From Pseudomonas bubulae (GTDB lineage Bacteria; Pseudomonadota; Gammaproteobacteria; Pseudomonadales; Pseudomonadaceae): 64,000 nt of DNA. This document shows positions 35,508 through 43,935 of the stretch, piece by piece. The stretch lies in contig NZ_UYJA01000002.1 of assembly GCF_900618535.1 (NCBI RefSeq), forward strand, positions 806,001 through 870,000, written 5' to 3'. The position numbers and the translations under genes were made by a program. The notes beneath the pieces are model-generated. The model was not told the origin of the DNA. It searched no databases and was given only the letters and a program-made list of their open reading frames with translations. Within the stretch, counting starts at the first letter, position 1, and the number at the start of each line of letters is the position of its first letter.

Positions 35508-36974
35508 CTACTGGGCGATGGATACCGCACTGTTAGGAATTTGCGGCTGGCGATACAGGTCGAGCAGAACCTGATCCAGAATCGCCGAAGCGCCCCACGG
35601 ACGAGGGTCGTTAAGGATGGCCACCACTGCCCAGGTATTGCCGTTGCTGTCGCGACTAAAGCCGGAAATGGCCCGCACGGTGTTCAGGGTGCCGGTCTTG
35701 ATATGGGCCTGGCCGTTCATGGCCGTGGTTTTCAGGCGCTTGCGCATGGTGCCGTCTTTGCCGGCAATGGGCATGGAACTGATGAACTCGGCAGCGTAGG
35801 GGCTTTTCCAGGCAGCCTGTAGCATTTGCGCCATTTCCCGCGCGCTGACGCGCTCTGCACGGGACAGGCCGGAACCGTTCTCCATGATCAAATGGGGTGC
35901 GGTAATGCCTTTTTTCGCCAGCCATTGGCGTACTACGCGCTGTGCGGCCTTGGCGTCGTCACCGTCAGCATCGTTGCGGAACTGCGCGCCCAGGCTCAGG
36001 AACAGTTGCTGGGCCATGGTGTTGTTGCTGTATTTGTTGATGTCACGAATGATTTCGGCCAGGTCTGGCGAGAACGCGCGTGCCAGCAGCTTGGCATTTT
36101 TGGGTACGCTGGCCTGACGGTCCTGGCCTTGAATGCTGCCACCCAGCTCTTTCCAGATAGCGCGTACGGCGCCAGCAGTGTAGGTCGCGTGGTCCAGCAG
36201 GGACAGATAGGTCTGCGAGTTGCAGCCATCGGCCAGTTGCCCGCTGACGGTGACCAGTACCGAGCCGTCGGCTTGCGGTACCGGGTTGTAGCGCACGTCG
36301 CCGGTGCATTGCTTGGTGTTGACGGCCTTGACCTGGTTGTCGATCTTGATGCTGGCAATTGGTGGTTCGACCGAAATCAGAACCTTGCCCCCATCGTTGC
36401 GCGCCACGAAACGCAGGGCCTTGAGGTTGACCATCAGCGAGTCGGGCTTGACCAGGAACGGTTTGTTCTTGTCATTGCCGTCGTCGTTGAATACCGGCAG
36501 TTGCGGCTGATTGAAGAAGTTGCGATCGAGTACCAGGTCGCCGGTGATCTGTTGCACACCATTGGCGCGCAGATCGCGCATCAACAGCCAGAGTTTTTCC
36601 ATGTTGAGCTTGGGGTCGCCGCCGCCCTTGAGGTACAGGTTGCCTTGCAAAATGCCATTGTTCAGCGTGCCATCAGTGTAGAACTCGGTTTTCCATTGAT
36701 GGGTCGGGCCAAGCATTTCCAGGGCGGCGTAGGTGGTCACCAGTTTCATGGTGGAGGCCGGGTTCATGGATACATCGGCGTTGTAGACAGTGGGAATGCC
36801 AGGGCCGCTAAGCGGCAGCAGAACCAGGGACAGGGCGTCGTCGCCCAGTTTGTTGGTCTTGAGCGCTTGCTGAACTTTTGGTGTGAGGGTGGTATTGACA
36901 GGGGCGGCGTTGGCGCCGAAGGCCAGTGGCAGAAAAAAGCTGGCGAGAAACAGTGGCCGTAAAGATTTGATCAT
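35508..36974 (-). CDS. dacB: D-alanyl-D-alanine carboxypeptidase/endopeptidase (PBP4 type)
   Basis: This 488-residue periplasmic penicillin-binding protein trims or cleaves peptidoglycan cross-links. It has a signal peptide (1-24, ending FGANAA) and the three active-site motifs: STMK (74-77), SNN in DINKYSNNTMAQ, and KTG in HIKTGTLNTV. The start at 36974 (MIKSLRPLFLASFF) replaces a longer frame whose first 55 residues look non-coding. In Pseudomonas, PBP4 loss is known to activate AmpC. It is divergent from yggL. Confidence 0.94.
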   Translation of the reverse strand: MIKSLRPLFLASFFLPLAFGANAAPVNTTLTPKVQQALKTNKLGDDALSLVLLPLSGPGIPTVYNADVSMNPASTMKLVTTYAALEMLGPTHQWKTEFYTDGTLNNGILQGNLYLKGGGDPKLNMEKLWLLMRDLRANGVQQITGDLVLDRNFFNQPQLPVFNDDGNDKNKPFLVKPDSLMVNLKALRFVARNDGGKVLISVEPPIASIKIDNQVKAVNTKQCTGDVRYNPVPQADGSVLVTVSGQLADGCNSQTYLSLLDHATYTAGAVRAIWKELGGSIQGQDRQASVPKNAKLLARAFSPDLAEIIRDINKYSNNTMAQQLFLSLGAQFRNDADGDDAKAAQRVVRQWLAKKGITAPHLIMENGSGLSRAERVSAREMAQMLQAAWKSPYAAEFISSMPIAGKDGTMRKRLKTTAMNGQAHIKTGTLNTVRAISGFSRDSNGNTWAVVAILNDPRPWGASAILDQVLLDLYRQPQIPNSAVSIAQ

Positions 36975-37207
36975 ATTAAGTAAAACCCTGCAGGCGAGGG
37001 GGGGAAATACGAGGGCATGATGAAAAGTTCCCTCAATGGTCATAAAAGTATTGGCATTATGCCCCAAGGTTGTCGGGGTTGTGCATCCACCTGTTACAGG
37101 GTTTCTCGGATAAAGTATAGAAAACGATGAACCGTTCACACGGAACCGGGCGCCGGGCGGCCGAAGCTGCTAAAGTGCCGCCCGTTATTACTTAAGAGGA
37201 TTGTTCA

Positions 37208-37552
37208 ATGGCTACTAATCGTTCCCAGCGTCTGCGCAAAAAACTGTGCGTTGATGAATTTCAGGAGTTGGGTTTTGAGCTGAACCTGGATTTCAAAGAA
37301 GACCTGTCGGAAGAGGCTATCGATGCATTCCTGGCAGCTTTCCTGGCAGAAGCCATGGAAGCTAACGGCTTGGGTTATGTTGGCGGCGACGACTACGGTC
37401 TGGTTTGCCTGCAGAAGCGCGGTTCGGTCAGCGAAGAGCAGCGTGCTGCTGTTGAAGCCTGGCTCAAAGCGCGTCCAGAGCTGACCACCGTTGAAGTTAG
37501 CCCGCTGTTGGACGTGTGGTACCCGGAAAAGCCAATCAATCCGGTAGCCTGA
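37208..37552 (+). CDS. yggL: YggL family 50S ribosome-binding protein
   Basis: The 114-residue acidic protein matches the YggL/DUF469 family (RSQRLRKKLCVDEFQELGFEL at the start, LLDVWYPEKP at the end). Family members bind the large ribosomal subunit; the exact role is unclear. AAGAGGA lies about six bases before the ATG. It is monocistronic with a terminator directly after the stop. Confidence 0.9.
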   Translation: MATNRSQRLRKKLCVDEFQELGFELNLDFKEDLSEEAIDAFLAAFLAEAMEANGLGYVGGDDYGLVCLQKRGSVSEEQRAAVEAWLKARPELTTVEVSPLLDVWYPEKPINPVA

Positions 37553-37562
37553 CGTCAAATAT

Positions 37563-37586
37563 AAAGGCAGCCCAAGGGCTGCCTTT
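37563..37586 (+). terminator. Intrinsic terminator after yggL
   Basis: AAAGGCAGCCC and GGGCTGCCTTT pair perfectly around AA. The T run is short but the stem is strong; it is symmetric and could also serve the convergent gene at 37671. Confidence 0.85.
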
Positions 37587-37670
37587 ATATGTTTTACCCC
37601 TCTGGCCCGTCCTGGGTTTTACATCGCATTCCCTGGTTCCTCCGACAGCTGCACAGGTGGCATGTGTCTG

Positions 37671-38441
37671 TCAGTCGTAAATCGACTTCTTCTTCCAGTC
37701 GGCATCGGCCTCGTCTGTCTTCAAACCTTCAGTCAGCTCGTTGACTTCACCCGTGGTCGGCTCAAGTGCGCTCTGCACTTGTGCGTTGGCGCGTGCCAGT
37801 TGTGCTTCGAAATCCTTGATCTGGGCGTTGTACATGGCGGGTACCGGCTGTTTGCGCAAGTACTGTACGGCACGTTCGAAAGCCAGGCGCGCCTGTGCGG
37901 GCTGATTTTTCTGCAGGGCCAGCTTGCCCAGATTGTTGAAGAACTCGATATGCAACACCACCAGCAAGTGGCGAATTTCCGTGAGCCACTGCTTGGCTTC
38001 GTTGGTCGGCAAAAAACCGTCCTTGGCCGCACGGGTGATTTGCCCGTGGAGTGTTTCAAGCAAAAAACGTACGTCCTTGGCTTTGGCTTCGGTCAGCACC
38101 GGGTTGGGCGGGTTGTTGACAGGAATTGACTCGCCCTTGGCAATCAGGCCGCCGAGCTCGGTCACTTGTGCCTTTAATGCCGCGCTGGATTTATCCAGGA
38201 GCAACAGGCGCTGTGTCGCATTGAGCTCAAGGCGGGTAAGCAGCAGTTTGAGGGCGGGAGACATCAACTGGCCGGGGAAGGTCTCGTTGACCTCGCTGCA
38301 ACGACGGATGCGGTCGTTAAGCTCGACCTTGAGGCGGGCTTTCTCCAGTTTGTTGTTTTCCACTATATGGTTGATGTAGACGATGGCAATCAACAGTGCG
38401 ATCCCGACGACGACAAGCAGGGCGATCATGGTGGGCGTCAA
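37671..38441 (-). CDS. Conserved hypothetical membrane-anchored protein
   Basis: I do not recognise a function. The 256-residue protein has one N-terminal membrane helix (about 5-24, MIALLVVVGIALLIAIVYINHIV). A mostly helical, charged domain follows with long leucine-rich stretches (LMSPALKLLLTRLELNATQRLLLLDKSSAALKAQV) and possible TPR-like packing near QARLAFERAVQYLRKQPVPAMYNAQ. It resembles conserved Pseudomonas proteins of unknown role. It stands alone between yggL and the Glu/Gly tRNA array, and a 319-base gap upstream holds the tRNA promoter. Confidence 0.75.
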   Translation of the reverse strand: MTPTMIALLVVVGIALLIAIVYINHIVENNKLEKARLKVELNDRIRRCSEVNETFPGQLMSPALKLLLTRLELNATQRLLLLDKSSAALKAQVTELGGLIAKGESIPVNNPPNPVLTEAKAKDVRFLLETLHGQITRAAKDGFLPTNEAKQWLTEIRHLLVVLHIEFFNNLGKLALQKNQPAQARLAFERAVQYLRKQPVPAMYNAQIKDFEAQLARANAQVQSALEPTTGEVNELTEGLKTDEADADWKKKSIYD

Positions 38442-38670
38442 CGTTAAAACCTCTTGTGGGTGTAGATGCGCTGTCTCGGTGAAGTCGCAGTGCCTGGCTA
38501 GGACGGGGGTGAGGATCGACTGGGCAGCAAACTGCCATCACTGAGGTCCGGCAATCATAACTCCTTGTAGGGTGCCGGAATATAGGCGCCAAGAGCTTGC
38601 CTCGAGACTCTGTAGGAAAACGCCTTAATAGGGGGGAAGTCATTGATTTCAATATATTTTCATATTGGGG

Positions 38671-38699
38671 TTGACGACCTTCCAATCCATCCCTAGAAT
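38671..38699 (+). promoter_or_regulatory. Sigma-70 promoter of the Glu/Gly tRNA array
   Basis: TTGACG (38671-38676) and TAGAAT (38694-38699) are spaced by 17 bases and followed by GCGCGCC, the same layout as the Val/Asp array promoter at 2426. The first tRNA begins 61 bases after the -10 box. Confidence 0.85.
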
Positions 38700-38760
38700 G
38701 CGCGCCAATTGCAGCGTAAAGCGAACAGCCAAACGCATGTAACCAGTGAAGTTGTAGTGT

Positions 38761-38836
38761 GTCCCCTTCGTCTAGTGGCCTAGGACACCGCCCTTTCACG
38801 GCGGTAACAGGGGTTCGAGTCCCCTAGGGGACGCCA
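38761..38836 (+). tRNA. tRNA-Glu (anticodon TTC), copy 1
   Basis: A 76-nt cloverleaf with acceptor stem GTCCCCT/AGGGGAC, anticodon loop CTTTCAC with TTC, T-loop GGTTCGAGTCC and an encoded CCA. Confidence 0.98.
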
Positions 38837-38838
38837 TT

Positions 38839-38914
<76 letters not shown>

Positions 38915-39015
38915 TTTTTAAGCAGCTTTGCTTTCGGGCGAAGTTGAGTGAAAGCCAAGAGACTAACGTTTGTTAGTGATCTGGCACTGAAATGTACGTG
39001 TGCATTTCGGGCAAC

Positions 39016-39091
39016 GTCCCCTTCGTCTAGTGGCCTAGGACACCGCCCTTTCACGGCGGTAACAGGGGTTCGAGTCCCCTAGGGGACGCCA
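39016..39091 (+). tRNA. tRNA-Glu (anticodon TTC), copy 2
   Basis: Same 76-nt sequence as copy 1, in the second tandem unit (255 bases after the first). Confidence 0.98.
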
Positions 39092-39096
39092 TTATT

Positions 39097-39172
<76 letters not shown>

Positions 39173-39273
39173 TTTTTAAGCAACTTTGCTTTCGGGCGAA
39201 GTTGAGTGAAAGCCAAGAGACTAACGTTTGTTAGTGATCTGGCACTGAAATGTACGTGTACATTTCGGGCAAC

Positions 39274-39349
39274 GTCCCCTTCGTCTAGTGGCCTAGGACA
39301 CCGCCCTTTCACGGCGGTAACAGGGGTTCGAGTCCCCTAGGGGACGCCA
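39274..39349 (+). tRNA. tRNA-Glu (anticodon TTC), copy 3
   Basis: Same 76-nt sequence as copies 1 and 2. The roughly 100-base spacer before it differs at only a few positions from the spacer before copy 2. Confidence 0.98.
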
Positions 39350-39354
39350 TTATT

Positions 39355-39430
<76 letters not shown>

Positions 39431-39472
39431 AATTTTGTTTTTTGGAGCAACGCAGTTTCAAAAAACACACAG

Positions 39473-39496
39473 AAAGCAGCCTTCGGGCTGCTTTTT
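39473..39496 (+). terminator. Intrinsic terminator of the Glu/Gly tRNA array
   Basis: AAAGCAGCC and GGCTGCTTT pair around a stable TTCG tetraloop, with further T residues after the stem. Confidence 0.9.
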
Positions 39497-39615
39497 GCGT
39501 TTCCGGGGTTTGCTTTTCGACCCGTACGCAAACACCTCTAAGCTCATAACCAATCGATCTGCAAGAAAACTGCGACTGGCGCAACAAGGATTCAAACCTG
39601 TTTTGAGTTCATCAG

Positions 39616-40557
39616 ATGTCGCATTATTTCGATAGCGCCCAACAACGGGACATCCAGGCCTTGTCCCGTACCTTCACCGGTCGAACCCAGTGGCCTACCT
39701 GGTTATTGCTGCTTGCCGTTCCCACCGCCTGGTTTGCGTTGCTGCTGGGCAGCCCGGTGCTTGGCGCTGGCTGGACGATTGTGCTGCTGATCCCGGTGGT
39801 GGTGCTGTGGATGTCGGTGCAGCACGAACTGCTGCACGGCCACCCCACAGGTTCCAGCAACCTTAACAAGGTGCTGGGCTACGCACCTTTTGCGCTGTGG
39901 TACCCCTATACCCTCTATCGCGACAGCCATTTGCAGCATCACCGCGATCATGACCTGACCTTGCCCGGCATTGACTCCGAAAGCCGCTATTTAAGCCAGG
40001 CTCACTGGCAGGGCAGTTCCAGTCTGCTGCGTGGTTTGCTCTGGCTGAACAAAACGGTGCCCGGACGCCTGCTGCTGGGCCCGCCCCTGGCATTGTTTGG
40101 CATGGCCAGGGAGGAGTTGCATCGCCTGCGCAGCGGCGAGCGGAAAGCCTGGTGCATGTGGCTGACCCACGGTTTTTTCACGATGCTGATGTTTGCCTTC
40201 ATCGCGTACTGCAGCGAACTGGCTGTTTGGCAGTATGTATTTCTGGTTACCGTGCCGGTTTTGTCAGTGGGCATGGTTCGTTCCTTTTATGAGCACCGTC
40301 CCGCATCCCGGCCGGAACAGCGAACGGTACTCAATGAAGCCGGTTGGCCCTGGACCTGGCTGTTCCTGAACCTCAACTTGCATCTGGTGCACCATGATTT
40401 ACCGGGTTTGCCGTGGTTTTACATGCCCAGGGTCTACCGTGCGCGACGAGAGCAGTGGCAGCAGCGCAGCGGCGGTTTTCTGGTGCAAGGCTACGGTGAA
40501 CTGATTCGCCGTCACGCGGTGCAGGCGATTGATAGCCCGCAGCATCCGTTCAGTTAA
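39616..40557 (+). CDS. Membrane fatty acid desaturase family protein
   Basis: The 313-residue protein has the three histidine boxes of membrane di-iron desaturases and hydroxylases: HELLHGH (70-76 region), HLQHHRDH (105-112) and HLVHH (256-260). Hydrophobic helices lie near 28-65 and 190-222. The family acts on acyl lipids or carotenoid-like substrates at the inner membrane, and the exact substrate is unknown. It is followed after 18 bases by a PhnD-like gene, so the two may be cotranscribed. It starts directly after the Glu/Gly tRNA array, and no strong ribosome binding site is seen. Confidence 0.83.
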   Translation: MSHYFDSAQQRDIQALSRTFTGRTQWPTWLLLLAVPTAWFALLLGSPVLGAGWTIVLLIPVVVLWMSVQHELLHGHPTGSSNLNKVLGYAPFALWYPYTLYRDSHLQHHRDHDLTLPGIDSESRYLSQAHWQGSSSLLRGLLWLNKTVPGRLLLGPPLALFGMAREELHRLRSGERKAWCMWLTHGFFTMLMFAFIAYCSELAVWQYVFLVTVPVLSVGMVRSFYEHRPASRPEQRTVLNEAGWPWTWLFLNLNLHLVHHDLPGLPWFYMPRVYRARREQWQQRSGGFLVQGYGELIRRHAVQAIDSPQHPFS

Positions 40558-40575
40558 TTTCACAAGGTGCCTTCC

Positions 40576-41367
40576 ATGTCTGGCCGTTATGCCGAATTGG
40601 CAATGTATGTAGCCCCCCAGCAGGTCAGCGAAGCCAATGAACGCTGGTTGACCCGTGTTCTCGAGCTTTTGCAGCATACCCGTGGCGATGCCCGGGGCCT
40701 TGGCCTGCTGGAGTTGTTCAGGGCCCCCGAGTTGTTGCTGAGCCAGACCTGCGGTTATCCGCTGTTGACCCAGTTGCGCGGTCAGGTGCAATTGGTCGGT
40801 CGCCCGCATTACGAATGGCCCGACAGCAATGGGGGGGAGCATTGCAGTGTGATTGTCAGCCGTGATGCAGATCCGCGCCGCGATCTGGGCGCTTTCGAGG
40901 GCAGCCGCGGGGTGATCAATGATCAGCACTCCAACAGCGGCATGAATCTATTGCGCCATCGCCTTGCGCCCCTGCAGCGCGGTGGGCGCTTTTTTGCCTC
41001 CGTGGCCGTCAGCGGCGCGCACCGGCAAAGCCTGCGCTGGGTGCGCGAAGGTTGGGCCGACCTTGCCGCCATCGACAGCGTGACCTATGCCTACCTGGCC
41101 CGCTATGCGCCGGCAGAAGTTGCCGGGCTGCGGATTGTGGCGCGTACGGCCTCCAGCCCGACCTTGCCTTACATCACTGCGCTCAGTGCCGGACGTGACG
41201 GCGCAGGGCAGATTCGCCAGGCAATGAATACGGCCTTGGAGCAATTACCCGAAGTAGCTCTAACCTTGGGGCTGCGGGAAGTTTTACCAGCCAGTGAAGC
41301 GGATTATCAGATGGTTCTCGATTATCGGCAGGAAGCGGCTGAGTTCGGGTATGACGTGTTGCAGTAG
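40576..41367 (+). CDS. PhnD-like phosphate/phosphonate-type binding protein without signal peptide
   Basis: The 263-residue protein has the periplasmic-binding-protein fold of the PhnD family, with HCSVIVSRDADPRRDLGAFEGSRGVINDQHSNSGMNLLRHRLAP and AAIDSVTYAYLARYAP as the clearest segments. Unlike true transport binding proteins, it shows no signal peptide (MSGRYAELAMYVAPQQ), so it may act in the cytoplasm. AAGGTG lies six bases before the ATG at 40576; an in-frame GTG three codons upstream is less likely. It sits 18 bases after the desaturase gene. No permease or ATPase of phosphonate type is nearby. Confidence 0.72.
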   Translation: MSGRYAELAMYVAPQQVSEANERWLTRVLELLQHTRGDARGLGLLELFRAPELLLSQTCGYPLLTQLRGQVQLVGRPHYEWPDSNGGEHCSVIVSRDADPRRDLGAFEGSRGVINDQHSNSGMNLLRHRLAPLQRGGRFFASVAVSGAHRQSLRWVREGWADLAAIDSVTYAYLARYAPAEVAGLRIVARTASSPTLPYITALSAGRDGAGQIRQAMNTALEQLPEVALTLGLREVLPASEADYQMVLDYRQEAAEFGYDVLQ

Positions 41368-41497
41368 TGGAGCCATACTTAATAGCTGAAACGAATAAAC
41401 AAATGTTTTTTTAGTATTTAAATTGCATAAAACCATTTGCTAGGATCGCCGCACCGGATCACCGGACATACCGTTCTGTTTAATTCCTGGAGCCCCT

Positions 41498-42046
41498 ATG
41501 TCCGGCGCCGACATCGCTCACCGCGACCATGTGAGCCAGCTTTATCGCACCCACTATTTGTGGCTGCATGCACGTTTGTGCCGTTACCTCGATTCCAGCA
41601 GCTACGCTGAAGACATCGCGGCCGACACGTTTGCCCAGCTTTTAAGCGCACCTCAGGGGCAGGTCATCCGCGAGCCGCGTGCGTTGTTGACGACTATCGC
41701 CCGGCGTCTGATCTTTCAACTGTGGCGTCGCCGGGATGTGGAACGGGCCTATCTGATGAGCGTGCAACAGCAAGAACCCCTTCATTTCCCCTCGCCAGAG
41801 ACCCTGGCCCAGGCAATTCAAGCCTTGCAGATGATTGATGCCCGGCTCGATGGTTTGCCCGACAAGGTAAGGGAAACCTTCGTTCTATCACGGGTCAATG
41901 GCCTGACGTATCCCGAAATCGCACAACAGCTGGGCATATCCCGGCGCAGCGTGAGTGACTACATGGTTCGCGCCCTCAAGCGTTGCGCCATGCACGCCAC
42001 CGCGCAACCCACCTACCGCCCCTCCATAACAAGAGAATCCGCATGA
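41498..42046 (+). CDS. FecI-like ECF sigma factor coupled to a betaine/choline ABC transporter
   Basis: The 182-residue protein has region 2 (SYAEDIAADTFAQLLSAPQGQVIREPRALLTTIARRLIFQLWRR) and region 4 (GLTYPEIAQQLGISRRSVSDYMVRALKRC), as in iron-starvation type sigma factors. No FecR-type partner or receptor is encoded nearby. Its stop overlaps the start of the transporter binding-protein gene by four bases (ATGA), which suggests translational coupling. GGAG lies six bases before the ATG. It could autoregulate this operon; that is inference. Confidence 0.85.
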   Translation: MSGADIAHRDHVSQLYRTHYLWLHARLCRYLDSSSYAEDIAADTFAQLLSAPQGQVIREPRALLTTIARRLIFQLWRRRDVERAYLMSVQQQEPLHFPSPETLAQAIQALQMIDARLDGLPDKVRETFVLSRVNGLTYPEIAQQLGISRRSVSDYMVRALKRCAMHATAQPTYRPSITRESA

Positions 42047-43062
42047 ATAACTTGAAAAAATGGCTCGGTGGTCCGCTGCTGGCCTGTGCATTGATCACCC
42101 AACCGGTGCTGGCCGAGCAGAAGGCACCGGTTCACTTTGGTGATATCACCTGGGAAAGCGGCAGCCTGATTACCGAAGTGCTGCGCCTGATTACTGAGAA
42201 AGGCTACGACGTGGCGACGGACACATTGCCCGGCAGCACAGTCAGTCTGGAAGCAGCACTGGCCAAAAACGATATTCAAGTGATTGGTGAAGAGTGGGCA
42301 GGGCGCAGCCCGGTGTGGATCAAGGCCGAAGCTGAGGGCAAGGTGCTGGGGCTGGGCGATATCGTCAAGAACGCCAGCGAGGGCTGGTGGGTGCCGGAGT
42401 ATGTGATCAAGGGCGACCCTGAAAAAGGCATCAAGGCGCTGGCCCCGGACTTGAAGTCGGTCAACGATCTGGCACGCTACAAAGATGTTTTCCGCGATCA
42501 GGAAGACCCTTCTCGCGGTCGCTTTCTAAATAGCCCTACCGGCTGGACCTCTGAAATCGTCAACAGCCAAAAGCTCAAGGCCTACGGGCTGGACAAGGAC
42601 TTCGTGAACTTTCGTACAGGCTCCGGCGCGGCGCTGGATGCCGAGGTCAGCTCATCGATCAAGCGTGGCAAACCGGTGTTGTTTTACTACTGGTCTCCAA
42701 CCCCGCTGATTGGCCGCTACAAACTGATAAAACTCGAAGAGCCTGCCTTCGATGCCGAAGCCTGGAAAACCCTGGCCGACGCCAACAATCCCAACCCCAA
42801 GGGCACCCGCTCCTTGCCGGCGAAACTGGCGATCGGCGTGTCGACCCCGTTCAGCAAGCAATACCCGCAACTGGTCGAGTTCTACCAGAAGGTCGATTTT
42901 CCGATCGATTTGCTGAACACAACCCTGGCGCAAATGAGCGAAAAACGCACCGAACCGCGTAAGGCGGCGCAGGCCTTTTTGCGCGAGCAACCGCAGATCT
43001 GGCATGCCTGGGTTACTCCTGAAGCGGCGGCCAAGGTCGATGCGGCGCTTAAAGCGAATTAA
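42043..43062 (+). CDS. Glycine betaine/choline-type ABC transporter substrate-binding protein (OpuAC/ProX-like)
   Basis: The 339-residue protein has a signal peptide (1-23, ending QPVLA before EQKAP), and its mature part has the OpuAC fold. Aromatic-rich segments that could form a quaternary-ammonium cage are ITWES, GEEWAG, EGWWVPEYV and FYYWSPTPL. The start at 42043 overlaps the sigma-factor stop; a longer frame from 41983 lies inside the sigma gene and is not supported. It is the first gene of a complete ABC transporter with permease and ATPase behind it. Confidence 0.9.
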   Translation: MNNLKKWLGGPLLACALITQPVLAEQKAPVHFGDITWESGSLITEVLRLITEKGYDVATDTLPGSTVSLEAALAKNDIQVIGEEWAGRSPVWIKAEAEGKVLGLGDIVKNASEGWWVPEYVIKGDPEKGIKALAPDLKSVNDLARYKDVFRDQEDPSRGRFLNSPTGWTSEIVNSQKLKAYGLDKDFVNFRTGSGAALDAEVSSSIKRGKPVLFYYWSPTPLIGRYKLIKLEEPAFDAEAWKTLADANNPNPKGTRSLPAKLAIGVSTPFSKQYPQLVEFYQKVDFPIDLLNTTLAQMSEKRTEPRKAAQAFLREQPQIWHAWVTPEAAAKVDAALKAN

Positions 43063-43083
43063 TTCCTTGAACAAGAGCACCGC

Positions 43084-43935
43084 ATGTTTCCTGAAAATCT
43101 GACGTTTTCCATCGCAGGATGGGTCAATGATGGCGTTGATGCGCTGGTGAGCAACTACGGCGATGTGTTTCGGCACATCTCCGACACGCTGCTGTGGGCC
43201 ATCATCCACCTCGAAAACCTGCTGCGCCTGACCCCGTGGTGGCTGATGCTGATCATCGTCGGCGCCATTGCCTGGCATTCCACGCGCAAAATTTTCAGCA
43301 CCTTGCTGATTGTCGGCCTGTTGTTCCTGGTAGGTGCTGTTGGCCTGTGGGACAAGCTGATGCAGACCCTGGCGCTGATGCTGGTGGCCACAGTGATTGC
43401 TGTGCTGCTGGGCATCCCGCTGGGGATTCTGGCCGCCCGCAGCAACCGTCTGCGTTCGGTGCTGATGCCGCTGCTGGATATCATGCAAACCATGCCCAGC
43501 TTCGTGTACCTGATCCCGGTGCTGATGCTGTTTGGCCTGGGCAAGGTGCCAGCGATTTTTGCCACTGTGATTTATGCCGTACCACCGCTGATCCGTCTGA
43601 CCGATCTGGGCCTGCGCCAGGTCGACCGCGAGGTGATGGAGGCGATCAATGCCTTTGGTGCCACGCCGATGCAACAGTTGTTCGGTGTGCAATTGCCGCT
43701 GGCCATGCCCAGCATCATGGCCGGTATCAACCAGACCACCATGATGGCCCTGTCGATGGTGGTGATTGCCTCGATGATCGGTGCACGCGGTCTTGGCGAA
43801 GACGTGCTGGTAGGCATTCAGACCCTCAACGTCGGTAAAGGGCTGGAAGCCGGGCTGGCTATCGTGATTCTGGCGGTGGTCATCGACCGCATTACCCAGG
43901 CTTATGGCCGACCTCGGCATGGGGATCAGAAATGA
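43084..43935 (+). CDS. Glycine betaine/choline-type ABC transporter permease (OpuAB/ProW-like)
   Basis: The 283-residue inner-membrane protein has about six hydrophobic helices. It also carries the binding-protein-dependent permease loop, EAINAFGATPMQQLFGVQLPLAMPSIMAGI, which contacts the ATPase. The segment PSFVYLIPVLMLFGLGKVPAIFATVIYAVPPLIRLTDLGLRQV is typical of ProW/OpuAB proteins. It lies 21 bases after the binding-protein gene, and its stop overlaps the ATPase start by four bases. Confidence 0.93.
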   Translation: MFPENLTFSIAGWVNDGVDALVSNYGDVFRHISDTLLWAIIHLENLLRLTPWWLMLIIVGAIAWHSTRKIFSTLLIVGLLFLVGAVGLWDKLMQTLALMLVATVIAVLLGIPLGILAARSNRLRSVLMPLLDIMQTMPSFVYLIPVLMLFGLGKVPAIFATVIYAVPPLIRLTDLGLRQVDREVMEAINAFGATPMQQLFGVQLPLAMPSIMAGINQTTMMALSMVVIASMIGARGLGEDVLVGIQTLNVGKGLEAGLAIVILAVVIDRITQAYGRPRHGDQK

